DNA of 64,000 nt from Rutidosis leptorrhynchoides (taxonomy: Eukaryota; Streptophyta; Magnoliopsida; Asterales; Asteraceae). The stretch is taken from the NCBI RefSeq assembly GCF_046630445.1, contig NC_092337.1, positions 357,174,001 through 357,238,000 on the forward strand, written 5' to 3'. Below, piece after piece: positions 35,088 through 49,261 of this stretch (positions are counted from its first letter, which is position 1; each line of letters begins with the position of its first letter). The notes below the pieces were generated by a model. It saw nothing but the letters and a program-made list of their open reading frames with translations, was not told the origin of the DNA and did no database searches. The position numbers were made by a program, and so were the translations under genes.

Positions 35088-36257
35088 CAAAGACCTATTT
35101 TTCAAAATAAACCACCACAAATCGATGATAAAAAGCCAAATTTAGAAGACATGATGTCGATGCTAGTTGAATCTCAAACTCAATTTTTCACATCTCAGAA
35201 ACAAACCAATGAAGAAAATGCTCAAGCATTTAGAAATCAACAAGCTTCTATTCAAAATCTGGAACAAGAAGTGAGCAACCTAGCAAGGTTGATAGGTGAA
35301 AGAAAACCGGGAAGTCTACCTAGTGATACAAATGCTAACCCCCGGAATGAAATAGCTAAAGCCATTACCACAAGAAGTGGTATTACACTTAAACCATCTG
35401 AAATGCCTGTAGTTTCAGATGAAGCTATTCCTACTCCACAAGAACCACAATCTGATCAAGATAAGGAAAAAGAACTGGTAGTTGAAAAGGTTAACGAAGA
35501 TAACACAGTTAAGGCTAAACCTTATGTTAAACCATACCAACCACCACTTCCTTACCCGAGTAAAATGAGAAAAGAGAGACTTGAAGCCGAGCAATCCAAA
35601 TTCTTGGATATGTTTAAACAAATAAATGTAAATCTTCCTTTCATTGATGTAATTTCAAGAATGCCTAGATATGCTAAATTCTTGAAAGATTTAATCACAA
35701 ATAGAAAAAAAATGGAAGAACTCTCGGCTGTTACAATGAATGCTAATTGTTCTGCAGTGCTGTTGAATAAGATACCAGAAAAATTATCTGATCCAGGAAG
35801 TTTCACAATTCCATGTTTTCTGGGTAGTCTTAGTTTAATAGAAGCATTGGCAGACTTAGGTGCTAGTATAAATCTAATGCCGTATTCACTATACGCTAAA
35901 CTAGACCTTGGAGAATTGAAACCAACACGAATAAGTATACAACTAGCCGATCGATCTGTAAAATATCCTAGAGGGATAATGGAAAACATGCTAGTTAAAG
36001 TTGGTACTTTAGTATTTCCAGTAGATTTTGTTATTCTGGATATGGAAGAAGATTCTCGAGTTCCTCTCATATTAGGAAGACCATTCTTAAACACGGCCAA
36101 AGCAATAATAGACGTGTTTGGTAAGAAACTGACCCTAAGTATAGAGGACGAGAGTGTTACCTTTTCAGTTGATAGAGCCATGCAACAACCGCAATCTGCA
36201 GATGATACATGTTATTATATTCAAACTATAGATTCACATGCAGAATTGTTAGAATAA
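35088..36257 (+). pseudogene. C protease region
   Basis: The frame is the same as gag after the stop at 35085. A Gln-rich helical linker is followed by the aspartic protease: ALADLGASINLMPYSLYAKL contains the active-site D-L-G-A-S. ILDMEEDSRVPLILGRPFL is the second conserved block. TAA at 36255-36257 ends it. RT lies in another frame, so one or two bases were gained or lost between 36258 and 36345. Confidence 0.9.
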
Positions 36258-36312
36258 TTTCCAGAATTACAAGGAACTGGAGAATGTTTTTTAGGAGAAG
36301 GAACTGAACCAA

Positions 36313-37668
36313 TTGATGAAACTGAAATGTTTTTATACACTTATGGCTAATGTATATGAACCAACAACAGAAGAAATTCAAATGCTAAAAGAAGAAGACA
36401 GATATCGATATAAATCATGGATAGAAGAACCACCGACATTAGAGTTAAAGCCACTTCCAAACCATTTGGAATATGCTTATTTACATGGTGAGTCTGAATT
36501 ACCTGTAATAATATCGTCTTCTCTTACTAAAAATGAAAAATCTCAACTCATTTCTGTGCTAAAAGCTCATAAACCAGCTATTGCATGGAAAATTCATGAT
36601 ATTAAAGGAATAAGTCCTTCGTATTGCACACATAAAATCCTTATGGAAGAAGGTCATAAAACGTATGTGCAACGCCAACGAAGACTAAATCCTAATATGC
36701 AAGATGTTGTTAAGAAAGAAATTATTAAACTGCTTGATGCAGGTTTAATTTATCCAATTTCTGATAGTCCATGGGTAAGCCTAGTTCAATACGTACCTAA
36801 GAAGGGTGGCATGACTGTCATCACAAATGAGAAAAATGAGCTTATTCCTACTAGGACGGTAACAGGATGGCGTGTTTGTATTGATTATAGAAAATTAAAT
36901 GACGCCACCAGAAAAGATCACTTTTCCCTACCTTTCATTGATCAAATGTTGGAAAGATTAGCCGAAAATAGTTACTATTGTTTTCTTGATGGTTTTTCCG
37001 GATATTTTCAAATTCCAATAGCACCCGAGGACCAAGAGAAAACCACATTCACGTGCCCTTATGGTACTTTTGCTTACAAACGCATGCCATTTGGACTTTG
37101 CAACGCCCCTGCAACCTTTCAAAGGTGCATGATGGCGATTTTTCACGACATGATAGAAGAATGCATGGAAGTTTTCATGGATGACTTTTCAGTCTTTGGT
37201 GATACTTTTGAATCATGTCTAGTTAATCTTGAACGAATGCTTATTAGATGCGAGAAATCAAATCTAGTACTTAATTGGGAGAAATGCCATTTCATGGTTA
37301 AAGAAGGCATCGTTCTTGGTCATAAAATTTCAAAGGAAGGAATTGAAGTGGATAGAGCTAAAGTAGATGTAATTGCTAAACTTCCACATCCCACCAATGT
37401 TAGAGGAGTTAGGAGTTTTCTAGGGCATGCCGGTTTTTACCGATGTTTCATAAAAGATTTTTCTAAAATTGCCACTCCTATGAATAAACTCCTAGAAAAG
37501 GATGCTCCATTTATCTTTTCAGATGAATGCATCAAATCTTTTAATATTCTTAAAGAGAAACTCACTAATGCGTCGATCATGATAACTCTAAATTGGAATC
37601 TACCGTTTGAACTTATGTGCGATGCAAGTGATTTTGCAATGGGAGCCGTTTTAGGACAAAAGGATTGA
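36313..37668 (+). pseudogene. C reverse transcriptase
   Basis: This is a 451-codon open stretch. It contains HKILMEEGHKTYVQRQRRLN, WVSLVQYVPKKGGMTVI, WRVCIDYRKLNDATRKDHF, FLDGFSGYFQIPIAPEDQEK, MPFGLCNAPATFQRCM and the catalytic FMDDFSVFG. The insert between PKKGG and WRVCIDYRKLN (about 20 residues) is typical of Athila/Tat elements. The frame ends TGA 37666-37668 at the start of RNase H. Confidence 0.94.
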
Positions 37669-37978
37669 AAAAAGATTTCAACCTATTTATTATGCTAGTA
37701 AGAAGTTACAAGGAGCACAAACAAATTAAACAACTATTGAAAAAAAACTCTTTGCTATTGTCTTTGCTTTTGACAAATTTCGATCATATCTCGTTCTAGC
37801 TAAAACGGTGGTCTATACCGACCATTCTGCTCTTAGATACCTATTTTCGAAACAAGATGCCAAACCACGATTAATCCGTTGGATCTTACTCTTACAAGAG
37901 TTCGATATTGAAATCCGAGATAAAAAGGGAGCAGAAAATCTCGCCGCTGATCATCTTTCTCGTCTTGAAAATCCTGAA
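37669..37978 (+). pseudogene. C RNase H, frameshifted
   Basis: The first about 130 bases carry several stops in every frame, but the expected residues (IYYASK, then LQGAQTN, then [15 protein letters not shown]) can be followed across frames. From 37808 the domain is open again: [16 protein letters not shown] and AADHLSRLE. Confidence 0.85.
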
Positions 37979-39349
37979 TTAGAAGTTCTAAATGAATCGG
38001 CCATACAAGACAACTTTCCTAATGAATATCTATTGAAGATAGATTATAATGAAATTCCATGGTTTGCAGACTATGCAAACTACTTAGTATGTGGATTCCT
38101 TGAAAAAGGATTATCGTACCAAAAACGAAAGAAATTCTTTAGTGATATAAAACACTATTTCTGGGAAGATCCACATTTGTTTAAAAGTTGTCCCGATGGA
38201 ATAATACGCCGATGTGTATTCGGAGATGAAGCCAGTCACATCTTAAACCATTGTCACACAGGACCAACAGGAGGGCATTATGGGCCTCAACTCACAGCAA
38301 GAAAAGTTTACGATGCTGGATTCTATTGGCCTACAATTTTCAAAGATGCACACCTTCTTTGCAAATCCTGTGATGCTTGTCAAAGGGCCGGAAAAATAAG
38401 TCAACGTGATGAAATGCCACAAAATGTCATTCAAGTATGTGAAGTATTTGACATTTGGGGTATTGACTTTATGGGTCCATTTCCAAAATCTCATAATAAT
38501 CTCTACATTCTCGTTGCTATTGATTATGTATCTAAATGAGTGGAAGCACAAGCTCTCCTGACTAATGATGCACGAGTTGTAGTCAACTTTTTAAAACGTC
38601 TTTTTGCTAGGTTTGGAACACCGAAAGCTTTAATAAGTGATCGGGGAACTCATTTCTGTAATAACCAACTTGAGAAAGTTCTCAAAAGATATGGAGTAAC
38701 TCATAAAATCTCCACCGCATATCATCCACAGAAAAGTGGACAAGTTGAAAATACCAACCGAGCTTTAAAACGTATTCTAGAGAAAACCGTAGGATCAAAT
38801 CCGAAGGAATGGTCCATAAAATTGGAGGATGCACTCTGGGCTTTTAGAACAGCCTACAAAACTCCAATTGGAACCACACCTTTTAAACTCGTTTACGGAA
38901 AAGCATGTCATCTTCCAGTAGAAATTGAACATAAAGCATTTTGGGCTTTGAAGACATGTAATCTTGATTTACATGAAGTTGGACGTCTACGATTAAGTTA
39001 ACTAAACGAATTAGAAGAATTAAGACATGAAGCATACGAAAATTCGTTAATCTATAAAGAAAGAACGAAGAAATGGCATGATAAAAGAATCAGAAGTTCA
39101 AAAGAATTTAAGGAAGGAGACAGAGTTCTTCTTTTCAATTCACGATTCAAGCTATTTCCTGGAAAATTAAAATCAAGATGGTCTGGACCATTTATAGTCA
39201 AAAGAGTTTTCCCATACGGAACAATAGAATTAATAAATTCAAATGGATTTGAATTTAAGGTTAATGGTCACAGAGTTAAACATTACATAGATAGTCCAAT
39301 GGAAGTCGACAACGAAGTTAATCGCAATTTCAACACCACAGCTAACTAA
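37979..39349 (+). pseudogene. C integrase
   Basis: The zinc-binding part has [17 protein letters not shown] and [12 protein letters not shown]. The catalytic core has [22 protein letters not shown] and HPQKSGQVENTNRALK (D, D, E). The C-terminal part has HDKRIRSSKEFKEGDRVLLF and SRWSGPF. TGA at 38537-38539 replaces Trp in KWVEA. TAA at 38999-39001 probably replaces Gln in QLNEL. The natural end is TAA 39347-39349. There is no chromodomain, as expected for Athila. Confidence 0.93.
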
Positions 39350-39552
39350 GTGTGAGGAGAATCAAGTCTTTAAAGGATAATATGTATTTCTGTTAGACTT
39401 AGATTTTCTGTTTTCGTGTAGTTCTCGAAAATGGAACCCGAATGGTCTTTCCCTAGCAGACCCTAAAGAACTAGTCTTCTTCCCCCATTCTGAATTTTTA
39501 TTTTTTTAGGTTTTACGAAATAAAGACTTCCTGTGAACTAAAACATGGTCTA

Positions 39553-39936
39553 ATGCTACACGCTTTGATCACTAAACGTAATAATGACACCCTTCCAAGT
39601 GAAATAGTATCATTAATCAGAGGTAAATTGGACGGAGTAAGAAAAGAATCTAGATGCGAAAATAATAAGTTACAAATTGGTAAAGAAAAATCAAAATCCG
39701 CAGCGAAAAGAAGAGCACGACACCTTGAAAGATGTCACAAATGCGGAAAATGGTCACACGAAGGAAAATGCTCGACGAATCAGACATATTCCAATACCGA
39801 ATTTGTTACGCTATGCAGAGATGGACCGTTCATATGTTTAGAAGAAAAAACGTTGAATGCTCGAGGTTACGCCTATATAGCTATGGAAAACCAATTAGTC
39901 CGACTATCTTATGAGTGGGCTAGAGCATATCATTAA
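39553..39936 (+). CDS. Extra ORF of C: small basic protein with a zinc-knuckle-like motif
   Basis: An intact 127-codon ORF lies 200 bases after integrase. It is basic in its first half (KEKSKSAAKRRARHLERC) and contains CHKCGKWSHEGKC, a CX2CX4HX3C variant of the gag zinc knuckle (the usual last spacing is 4). The C-terminal half includes TEFVTLCRDGPFICLEEK. I do not recognise the family. A near-perfect splice donor follows the stop by 17 bases, so it may be part of a spliced transcript. It has stayed open while gag and pol are broken, but one short ORF could do so by chance. Confidence 0.5.
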   Translation: MLHALITKRNNDTLPSEIVSLIRGKLDGVRKESRCENNKLQIGKEKSKSAAKRRARHLERCHKCGKWSHEGKCSTNQTYSNTEFVTLCRDGPFICLEEKTLNARGYAYIAMENQLVRLSYEWARAYH

Positions 39937-39950
39937 GAAATCTTTCTCAC

Positions 39951-39960
39951 AGGTAAGTAT
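39951..39960 (+). promoter_or_regulatory. Strong splice-donor match after the extra ORF
   Basis: CTCACAG|GTAAGTAT: the intron would start at 39953. It fits the plant donor consensus at every position. The acceptor at 41728-41729 is a possible partner. Confidence 0.45.
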
Positions 39961-40876
39961 GTACAGTTTTCATTTTTATTTTTATTTTTATTTTTAACCT
40001 TTTGATAATAAACGCTAATTTGTTCGCCATAAAGTATTAAATTGGTATTCGATGAAATTAGGTCTTGCGACCGAAATTATTGATATCATACAAAAATTTA
40101 TTACATCACTGCGAAATTTACCGTTTATTCTTAAGGTATAAATATCTTTAATCAATTAGCCCAAAATATTTCAAAAATTCGTCATGAGTTAAATTAGGTT
40201 ATGAAACCGAAATTACTTTACCGAAAAGAGGGGCGTATATTTTTGATAATATTTGATTGATTAAAGTGGGATAAAAGACCAAAAAGATTTTCAATTTTAT
40301 TTTTACCATGTTTTTAAAATTAATATATAAATATTAAATTAATATTGTAAACTTCTTTAAAATTGTAAATATCTGAAAAATTAATATTTTTAATATAAGT
40401 TTGTATGTATAAAAACAAAAATATAATATAAGTTTGGTGTATATTTTTAATATGAATTTTTAATTTTATGCATTTTAAATTTAAGTTTGGTGTGAATTTA
40501 AAAACAAAAATTTACTTTATTTCGCTAAGTTAAAAATATGATTTTTAAAATTCGTCGTGAGTTGAAGACTAGGTCGTTGAACCGAAATTGCTTTACTCGA
40601 GGGAGGGACGAGAACTTTTATTATCATTATTTTTAATCTTATTGAATTAAAGTATGCCAAAAACATTTAAAAAAACCCAAAAATCTTTACTTTTAAAACC
40701 GCGCTTTGAATTGAAAAATTTTAAAATTTTGTCGAGGGACGGACTAGGACAACGATCCGAAACACCCTCGCTCCTAAAGGAAAACAAAATTTTTCGAATT
40801 TAATTAATTAAATGTTTTGAAAAAGTTATAAGGTTTTATAAAAAAAAAAAAGCCAAAAACACTGTACCCGGGACTC
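39961..40876 (+). other. Non-coding stretch between the extra ORF and the spliced ORF
   Basis: It is A+T-rich and contains three diverged copies of a phrase like TTCG(A/T)GAAATTAGGTxxTGxxACCGAAATT (about 40048, 40180 and 40555), each followed by a gap and a CGAGGGA or AAGAGGGGCG-type run. No ORF is recognisable. Confidence 0.5.
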
Positions 40877-40922
40877 CATGCGATCGCATGGAGTTTGGCC
40901 TTTGGTGCCATGCGATCGCATG
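40877..40922 (+). promoter_or_regulatory. Twin palindrome upstream of the spliced ORF
   Basis: Two perfect CATGCGATCGCATG copies start at 40877 and 40909, 32 bp apart. A leader-like stretch (TTCTTCACACAAAACTCACAC) follows, and the ATG of the spliced ORF is 140 bases downstream. This suggests an internal promoter related to the LTR promoter. Confidence 0.6.
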
Positions 40923-41063
40923 GGGAGAAATTTCAGGCCAGAAACAAATAGCTCAGCGAGCTGTTCTTCACACAAAACTCACACATACATACGAAAATAC
41001 CCCAAAATACTCTCTAAAATTTGAAAATTTTCACCGTAATTCGTTAATTTTCTTGCTCTAATC

Positions 41064-43265
41064 ATGCCTAGATTCGCAATCTTCAGCAAAAAGGTAAAAA
41101 TTACACCCCTAAACTCTATAAATTCCTAGTTTTTGTGATAATTACCAATATTTTACCTAATGCAATTTTGTTGATTTCTAGTGTAATTAGTGATAAATTG
41201 TTAGTATTTTATGCATGTATAACATAGATTGATGCTATTTAACATGATTTGAAGCCAAAAACTTCAAAATTTTTAGAAATCTAGGGTTTGTGTTCTTGAG
41301 CAATTTGGGGCTTTTTGATATAAACAGGTTATGGCCAATTTTTGTCATGAATTATTGCTTAATTGAGTAGTGTAACATGTTTAGGTAGTTAAATGATCCA
41401 AACATTGATCCTAAACATGTTTTTTAAAGATTAAAGTGGACTTTTTAGGCGAAAATTCATGAACTTGATTAATTTGATATATTTGTCATTTGAGACTTGT
41501 TTAATTGTTAGTAATGAATATTTTGACATGTTATTTGAGTTAAATGCTTATGAACTTTGTCTACATTTCCATATGTGCTTATTTGAAAAAGTATAGAATT
41601 GTAAAAAATGTGAAAATGTGTATAAGTTTAATTTTAATTTAACATGTTATTGTGATTGTTTTAAATTGTTATTTTGCTAACACTAATGCATATTTGAATG
41701 CAAAATTTTGTGTTTAATGTGTTTTGCAGAAAGCCGATACTGAAGGTTCAGGATCATCATCATCTAGACGACCTGCTCCAGCTCCAGAACTAGAACTAGA
41801 AATGCAATACGAGCCAGAACCTGAACAAGTACCACAACAGGAACCACAACAACAGCCTGATCAGCACTTACCTTATTATGATCCGCTACAGTTACCTAAC
41901 GAATTCATAGTATTTCCCCCGCATCCGCCTGTAGAATACTCAACAATTCCGGAACACACATTGCATCCTAATCTGAGATTCGATAGACGATGGAGAGATT
42001 ACCCGGCATATCAAAGTAATAAATTTAAATTGGTAACAAAAGAGGTAGAGGTGCCGAGAGTAATTGATTGGAATCCTTTGGAAACGGTCCATCTAGCTGA
42101 CCGTGTTAGACAGCATTTGATTCAAAGGTATGGCAGTTCTTCTTTTACAGATTGGGAACGTCTTTTCACCATTCGTAGACCTGTTTATAAGGAATGGTGT
42201 GTTGAGCTGATGAGTACTATAGCGTTAAATGTAGATGTAGATAGGTTAGATGATAGAAGTTTTCTTAGATTTATCCTTGGCGGTAGGATGTACAGAATGT
42301 CCATGATGGACATGGCCAGGGCATTACAGATTTACACTCCTAGTGAATTACTACTACCCGATTGTATGAGTTTGATTTATCGTGGTGAAAGGGTAGATAG
42401 GAACTTTGACGCGAACACTGTTTGGAGGCGTATGTCAAACTATAATGTTTTTACACTGGGAGGAAAACACTCCTACTTACATATTAACAAAGCCGAGCTT
42501 TGTGTAATTCATAGATTTTTGGCTAACTCGATTACACAGAGAGGTCACAATAAAGAGAAAATGACCTTACATGATTTATTTTACCTAAAGTGTATTCGAG
42601 ACCCGAGAAGCTTTGTTAATATCCCTTACTGTGTTGGTTTTTATTTATCTAAAATGGTATAAGGAATGCAGGACGGGAGTATAATAGGAGGAGGTATTTT
42701 TGTTACTCTCATTGGAGAGTATTTAGGTATTGATAGGATCCAAGGGGGTCCATTACAGGTTTGTAGAGAACAGGATGAGACCATAGGATTGCGGGTTTAT
42801 GCGGTTGCTAAGGTATTGAAGAGTAGACGCAACCAGCCAGTTCCCTATGAAGGTAATCATCCTCGGGTAGAGAGAGGCTCAGACGAGGAAATGGAGGAAG
42901 CGGAAGACATTAGGGATGTCTTTCGAGATGCTATTCTTGACGTCCACATTCGTATAGATGAGGAAGCAATGAGGAGTGTGGCCAGACATAGTATGCATGA
43001 GCAGTGGAACTCCGAGCGAGTATACGAGGATTATAGGCGACGCCAACATGATAGCTGGTTAGTTCATCAGCACCAAAACATGAGCCAGCTATCATATCAG
43101 GTACCAAATAATTACGTGCCTACTCGACCTGCTCATTTTCCGCCACACAACCCCGACATCTGACCACCCTTTAACCGGTATGACTATAACCAAGCCTATC
43201 AGAACACCTATAACCAACAATGGAACCCACCTGACGAGATGAACTGGAACCCCTATCCAGACTGA
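41064..43265 (+). pseudogene. Spliced ATHILA ORF-1-type gene, copy 1
   Basis: Exon 1 (41064-41093) encodes MPRFAIFSKK and ends AAAAAG|GTAAAA. The 636-bp intron ends TGTTTTGCAG at 41729. Exon 2 continues in the same frame to TGA 43263-43265, for 521 residues in all. A Pro/Glu/Gln-rich N-terminus is followed by a conserved core (WERLFTIRRPVYKEWCVELM, RFILGGRMYRMSMMDMARAL, LHDLFYLKCI) that resembles the ATHILA ORF-1 family, whose function is unknown. Stops at 42660-42662 and 43161-43163 break it. No signal peptide or membrane segment is evident, so I do not call it an envelope gene. Confidence 0.75.
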
Positions 43266-45405
43266 TTTGGTTCCATTGGTTATTTTTATGATTTTTATGT
43301 TTTTATCTTTTTACTTATTCATGTTTAAACTTATGTTATTGGATATATTTATGTAATTTTTATCATTTTTATTATTATTGTGTACTAATATTTCACATTT
43401 AGGATTTGAAAGTGGGATATTAAGTCCTATTTCAAATTGTCATACATGTTTATATTTGTATTGTATGTATATTGTCAATTGTACAAAACAGGGTAAAACA
43501 GCACAATTTTCAAAGCCTGGAATTAAGTTCAGCAAAAGCTAGTAATTTTGACGACAAGATGAAAAATAAATGTGATGTAACAACAAGACGGAATGAACAA
43601 ATGATGTGCACCATTTATCATTCAGCAAACAAACGCCAATATGTTTGGAAACTTTGGTAAAATTTAATCATTTTTCTACACTAATCACCCTCAATAATTT
43701 AAATTGTTACTGATTTCTTGCAAATGAGGGCATTGCAAGATCTCAAGTGTGGGAAGGGGTTAAATTCTTTCGGATTTTAAAATTTTTAACTTAAACACTT
43801 GGTTACCATTAAAAATACTAGTAACGCAGTAGTTGTATTAGAATCTAGTGCTCTCTGATAATAAAGAACAGCCCTAGTCTTATATACTGACTACCCAATT
43901 CTAGTAAAATTTTTCAAAATTTTCAATTAAATGAACTCAAAATCATGTTTATACATATTTATGAACGATAAAACTAGGTGTTAACACCGAAATTATTGTT
44001 ACCTCGGAAAGGACATAAATTGAGAAACAAACCAAAATGTTAGAATTCATTTAAAATGGAATAGAGGACAATAAAAAGGCAAATAAAAGAAAATAAAAGC
44101 CAAGTGTGGAAAAATTTACCAAGTTATTTAAAACATAAGTCACATATTTTTGTAACAAATAACTGAAGATACTTTTGTTTTGGACGATTTTAATCAGTTT
44201 TACCCGATTTACTGTAATATATTTGAAAGAAAGATGGATCTACACAATGAATCAATTCCATCATTAAAAGGAAGTAAGTCTTCCAAAAAAGAAACGCACC
44301 TCTTGATTTAGGTCATGAAGTTGTCGTCCAGACCAGCTGTAGGTTGACGAAAAATCTAGAAAAGTCATCTCTAAAATCAGCAGGAAATCCACGGACCTCA
44401 GAATCAAACAGGGTCGCCAAGTGGTCAGACTTATCCTAACCATGAGAGGATCTGTCTTGTAAAATGGGGAGAACGCCGTGCAAATTAGCTGGATAAGACT
44501 AATGAATCAGATCCCCAGAAAGGATAATCTCCTTTAAAGATCAAAAATCAGCTTTTAAGACTGATATTACTCAATCCTTGAGATTGACCTTAAAGATTGA
44601 GAATTACAAACTCATGGAATTCAATGATATCTAAACACGAGCTTGAACGAGAAAATATTTTGATCAAAATTTCAAACCGATTTGTTTTCTAAAAATCCAT
44701 TTTTCAATGCGTTCATTACCATTGAACGTAAAATCCTAGGAATTCACCTGGAATTCATTAGGTCACCTGAACCAAATCGGGTGTCAACCGTAAGAACGGT
44801 GGTTGCATAGCATGGTCAAAGACAGGACCTTGTGCCAGACCGAAAAATTATAAGGGTGAGCTTTACTATTGCTCCTACAAAGGATAGTAATTGCGTCCGA
44901 CATGTTATAGACCATAATTAAAAGCATGTCAGGGGACATTGCCTTAACAGTTGCTTGTTCAACGCTTTCCTTTACAACCGGACGGTAGTTTACCGAAATG
45001 TAATATTCGGAGCAAGTATACTGGACGTGTTGCTTTTCCAATACAAGGTTAGCAAGTGGGTGACACAAAACCACAAGTTTTGAGCTAAAATTTTCAAATC
45101 TGAAACCCACCAAACCCACAAAAAGAATTTGCAAACACCGGTGAAGGGTTATTCCGGAAAACTTATCTAGGGTAAAAGCTAGATTTAATTTTCAAAAAGA
45201 TCAAATGTTTTCATAAAGATCCAATTTCCCTAATGGATCTAAATTTTATAGTCATGTGGGAATGTAAACCACATCGTTACTACCATTGTTTATACCGCCG
45301 TATAGAAATCACTGATGTACAAAGTGTGAAGAATAAAGAAGTGATTCTAGTATATTTCAAGACTATATTGCTTGAGGACAAGCAACGCTCAAGTGTGGGA
45401 ATATT
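43266..45405 (+). other. 3' non-coding region of C, copy 1
   Basis: This is 2.1 kb between the spliced ORF and LTR2. It includes a short conserved ORF end (VTTRRNEQMMCTIY, about 43580-43660) and an antisense ORF of 116 codons (44784-45134) that is also present in copy 2. It ends with the polypurine-like CAAGTGTGGGAATATT before LTR2. Confidence 0.7.
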
Positions 45406-47452
<2,047 letters not shown>

Positions 47453-47734
47453 GTACAAAATTCATGAACTTGATTAATTTGATATAATTTCCATTTGAGA
47501 CTTGTTTAATTGTTAGTAATGACTATTTTGACATGTTATTTGAGTTAAATGCTATGAACTTTGTATAGATTTTCATATATGCTTATTTGAAAAAGTGTAG
47601 AATTGTAAAAAATGTGAAAATGTGTATAAGTTTAATTTTGATTTAACATGTTATTGTAATTGTTTCAAGTTGTTATTTTGCTAACACTAATGCATATTTG
47701 GATGCACAAATTTTGTGTTTAATGTGTTTTGCAG

Positions 47735-49261
47735 AAAACCGATACTGCTTGTGCTTCATCATAATCTAGACAACCACAACAAGAACCTGAACCAGAATAT
47801 GAGCCGCAATACGAACCAGAACCCGAACAAGAACCACAACAGGAACAACAACATCAGCCTGATCAACATGTACCTTATTATGATCCGCTACAGTTTGTTA
47901 ATGAATTCATAGTATTTCCGATGCATCCGCCAGTAGAATACCCAACGATTCCTGAACATACATTGCATCCTAATATGAGATTCGATAGAAGCTGGAGAGA
48001 TTACCCGGCATATCAAAGTAATGAATTCAAATTAGTAACGAAAGATGTAGAGGTGCCTAGGGTTGTTGATTGGAATCCTTTGGAAACGGTACATCTAGCT
48101 GACCGTGTTAGACTGCTACTGATTCAAAGGTATGACAGTTCTTCTTTTTCCGATTGGGAACGTCTATTCACCATTCATAGGCCTGTATATAAGGAATGAT
48201 GTGTCGAGCTTATGAGTACTATAGCATTAAATATAAATGTAGATAGATTAGATGATAGAAGTTTTCTTAGATTTATACTTGGCCGTAGGATGTACAGGAT
48301 GTCCATGCTGGACATGGCCAGGGCTTTGCAGATATATACGCCCGCTGAATTACTACTACCCGATTGTATTAATTTGATTTATCGTGATGAAAGGGTAGAT
48401 AGGAATTTTGATGCGAACGCCGTCTGGAGGCGTATGTCAGATTATAATGTTTTTGGGTGGACAGGAACACATACCTACTTACATATTAACAGAGCCGAGC
48501 TTCGTATAATTCATAGATTTTTGGCTAACTCGATTACACAGAGAGGTCACAACAAGGAAAAATTGACCTTACATGATTTATTTTACCTAAAGTGTATTCG
48601 AGACCTAAGAGGCTTTGTTAATATCTCTTACTGTGTTGGTTTTTATTTGTCTAAAATGGTGGAAGGAATGCAGGAAGGGGGGATAATTGGAGGAGGTATT
48701 TTTGTTACTCTCATTGGAGAGTATTTAGGTGTAGATAGGGACCAAGGGGGTCCACTTTTGGTATGTAGAGAACAGGTTGAGCCTTTAGGATTGAGGGTTT
48801 ATGCGGGTGCTAAGGTATTAAAGAGTAGACGCAATCAGCCAGTACCCTATGAAGGTAATCATCCTCAGGTAGAGAGAGGTTCAGACGAGGAAATGGAGGA
48901 AGCGGATGACATTAGGGATGTCATTCGGGAGGCTATGACTGACGTCTACCAGCATATAGATGAGGTAGATATGACAAACGCGGAGAGATTTTGTCGGATG
49001 GAGCAGTGGCAAGCCCGGAATGATTACGAGCATTCCAGGCAACGACAGCATGATAGATGGGACTATCATCAACGTCAGATTATGAGCCGGTTGTCACCTC
49101 AGGATCACTACGTTCCGACCCGACCCGCTTACTATCCTCCACACCAGCCTGAGATGAGACCACCATTTACTCTCTATGACCCTAACCAGGCATACCAGTA
49201 CACCTATCACCAACCATGGAACCCGGACGACAACATGAACTGGAACCCCTATCCAGATTGA
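47735..49261 (+). pseudogene. ATHILA ORF-1-type gene, copy 2 (exon 2 only)
   Basis: It is the same protein as at 41730-43265, in one frame from the acceptor TTTTGCAG (47727-47734) to TGA 49259-49261. Stops are at about 47753 (TAA in the Ser-rich start) and 48197-48199 (TGA at the Trp of KEWCVEL). The stop positions differ from copy 1, so each copy decayed separately. The core RFILGRRMYRMSMLDMARAL and the tail WNPDDNMNWNPYPD are intact. Confidence 0.85.

Noticed and set aside
41064-43265. Envelope gene of an endogenous retrovirus-like Athila element
   Set aside because: The position after pol would fit, but there is no signal peptide, transmembrane segment or cleavage site; the sequence fits the ATHILA ORF-1 family better.
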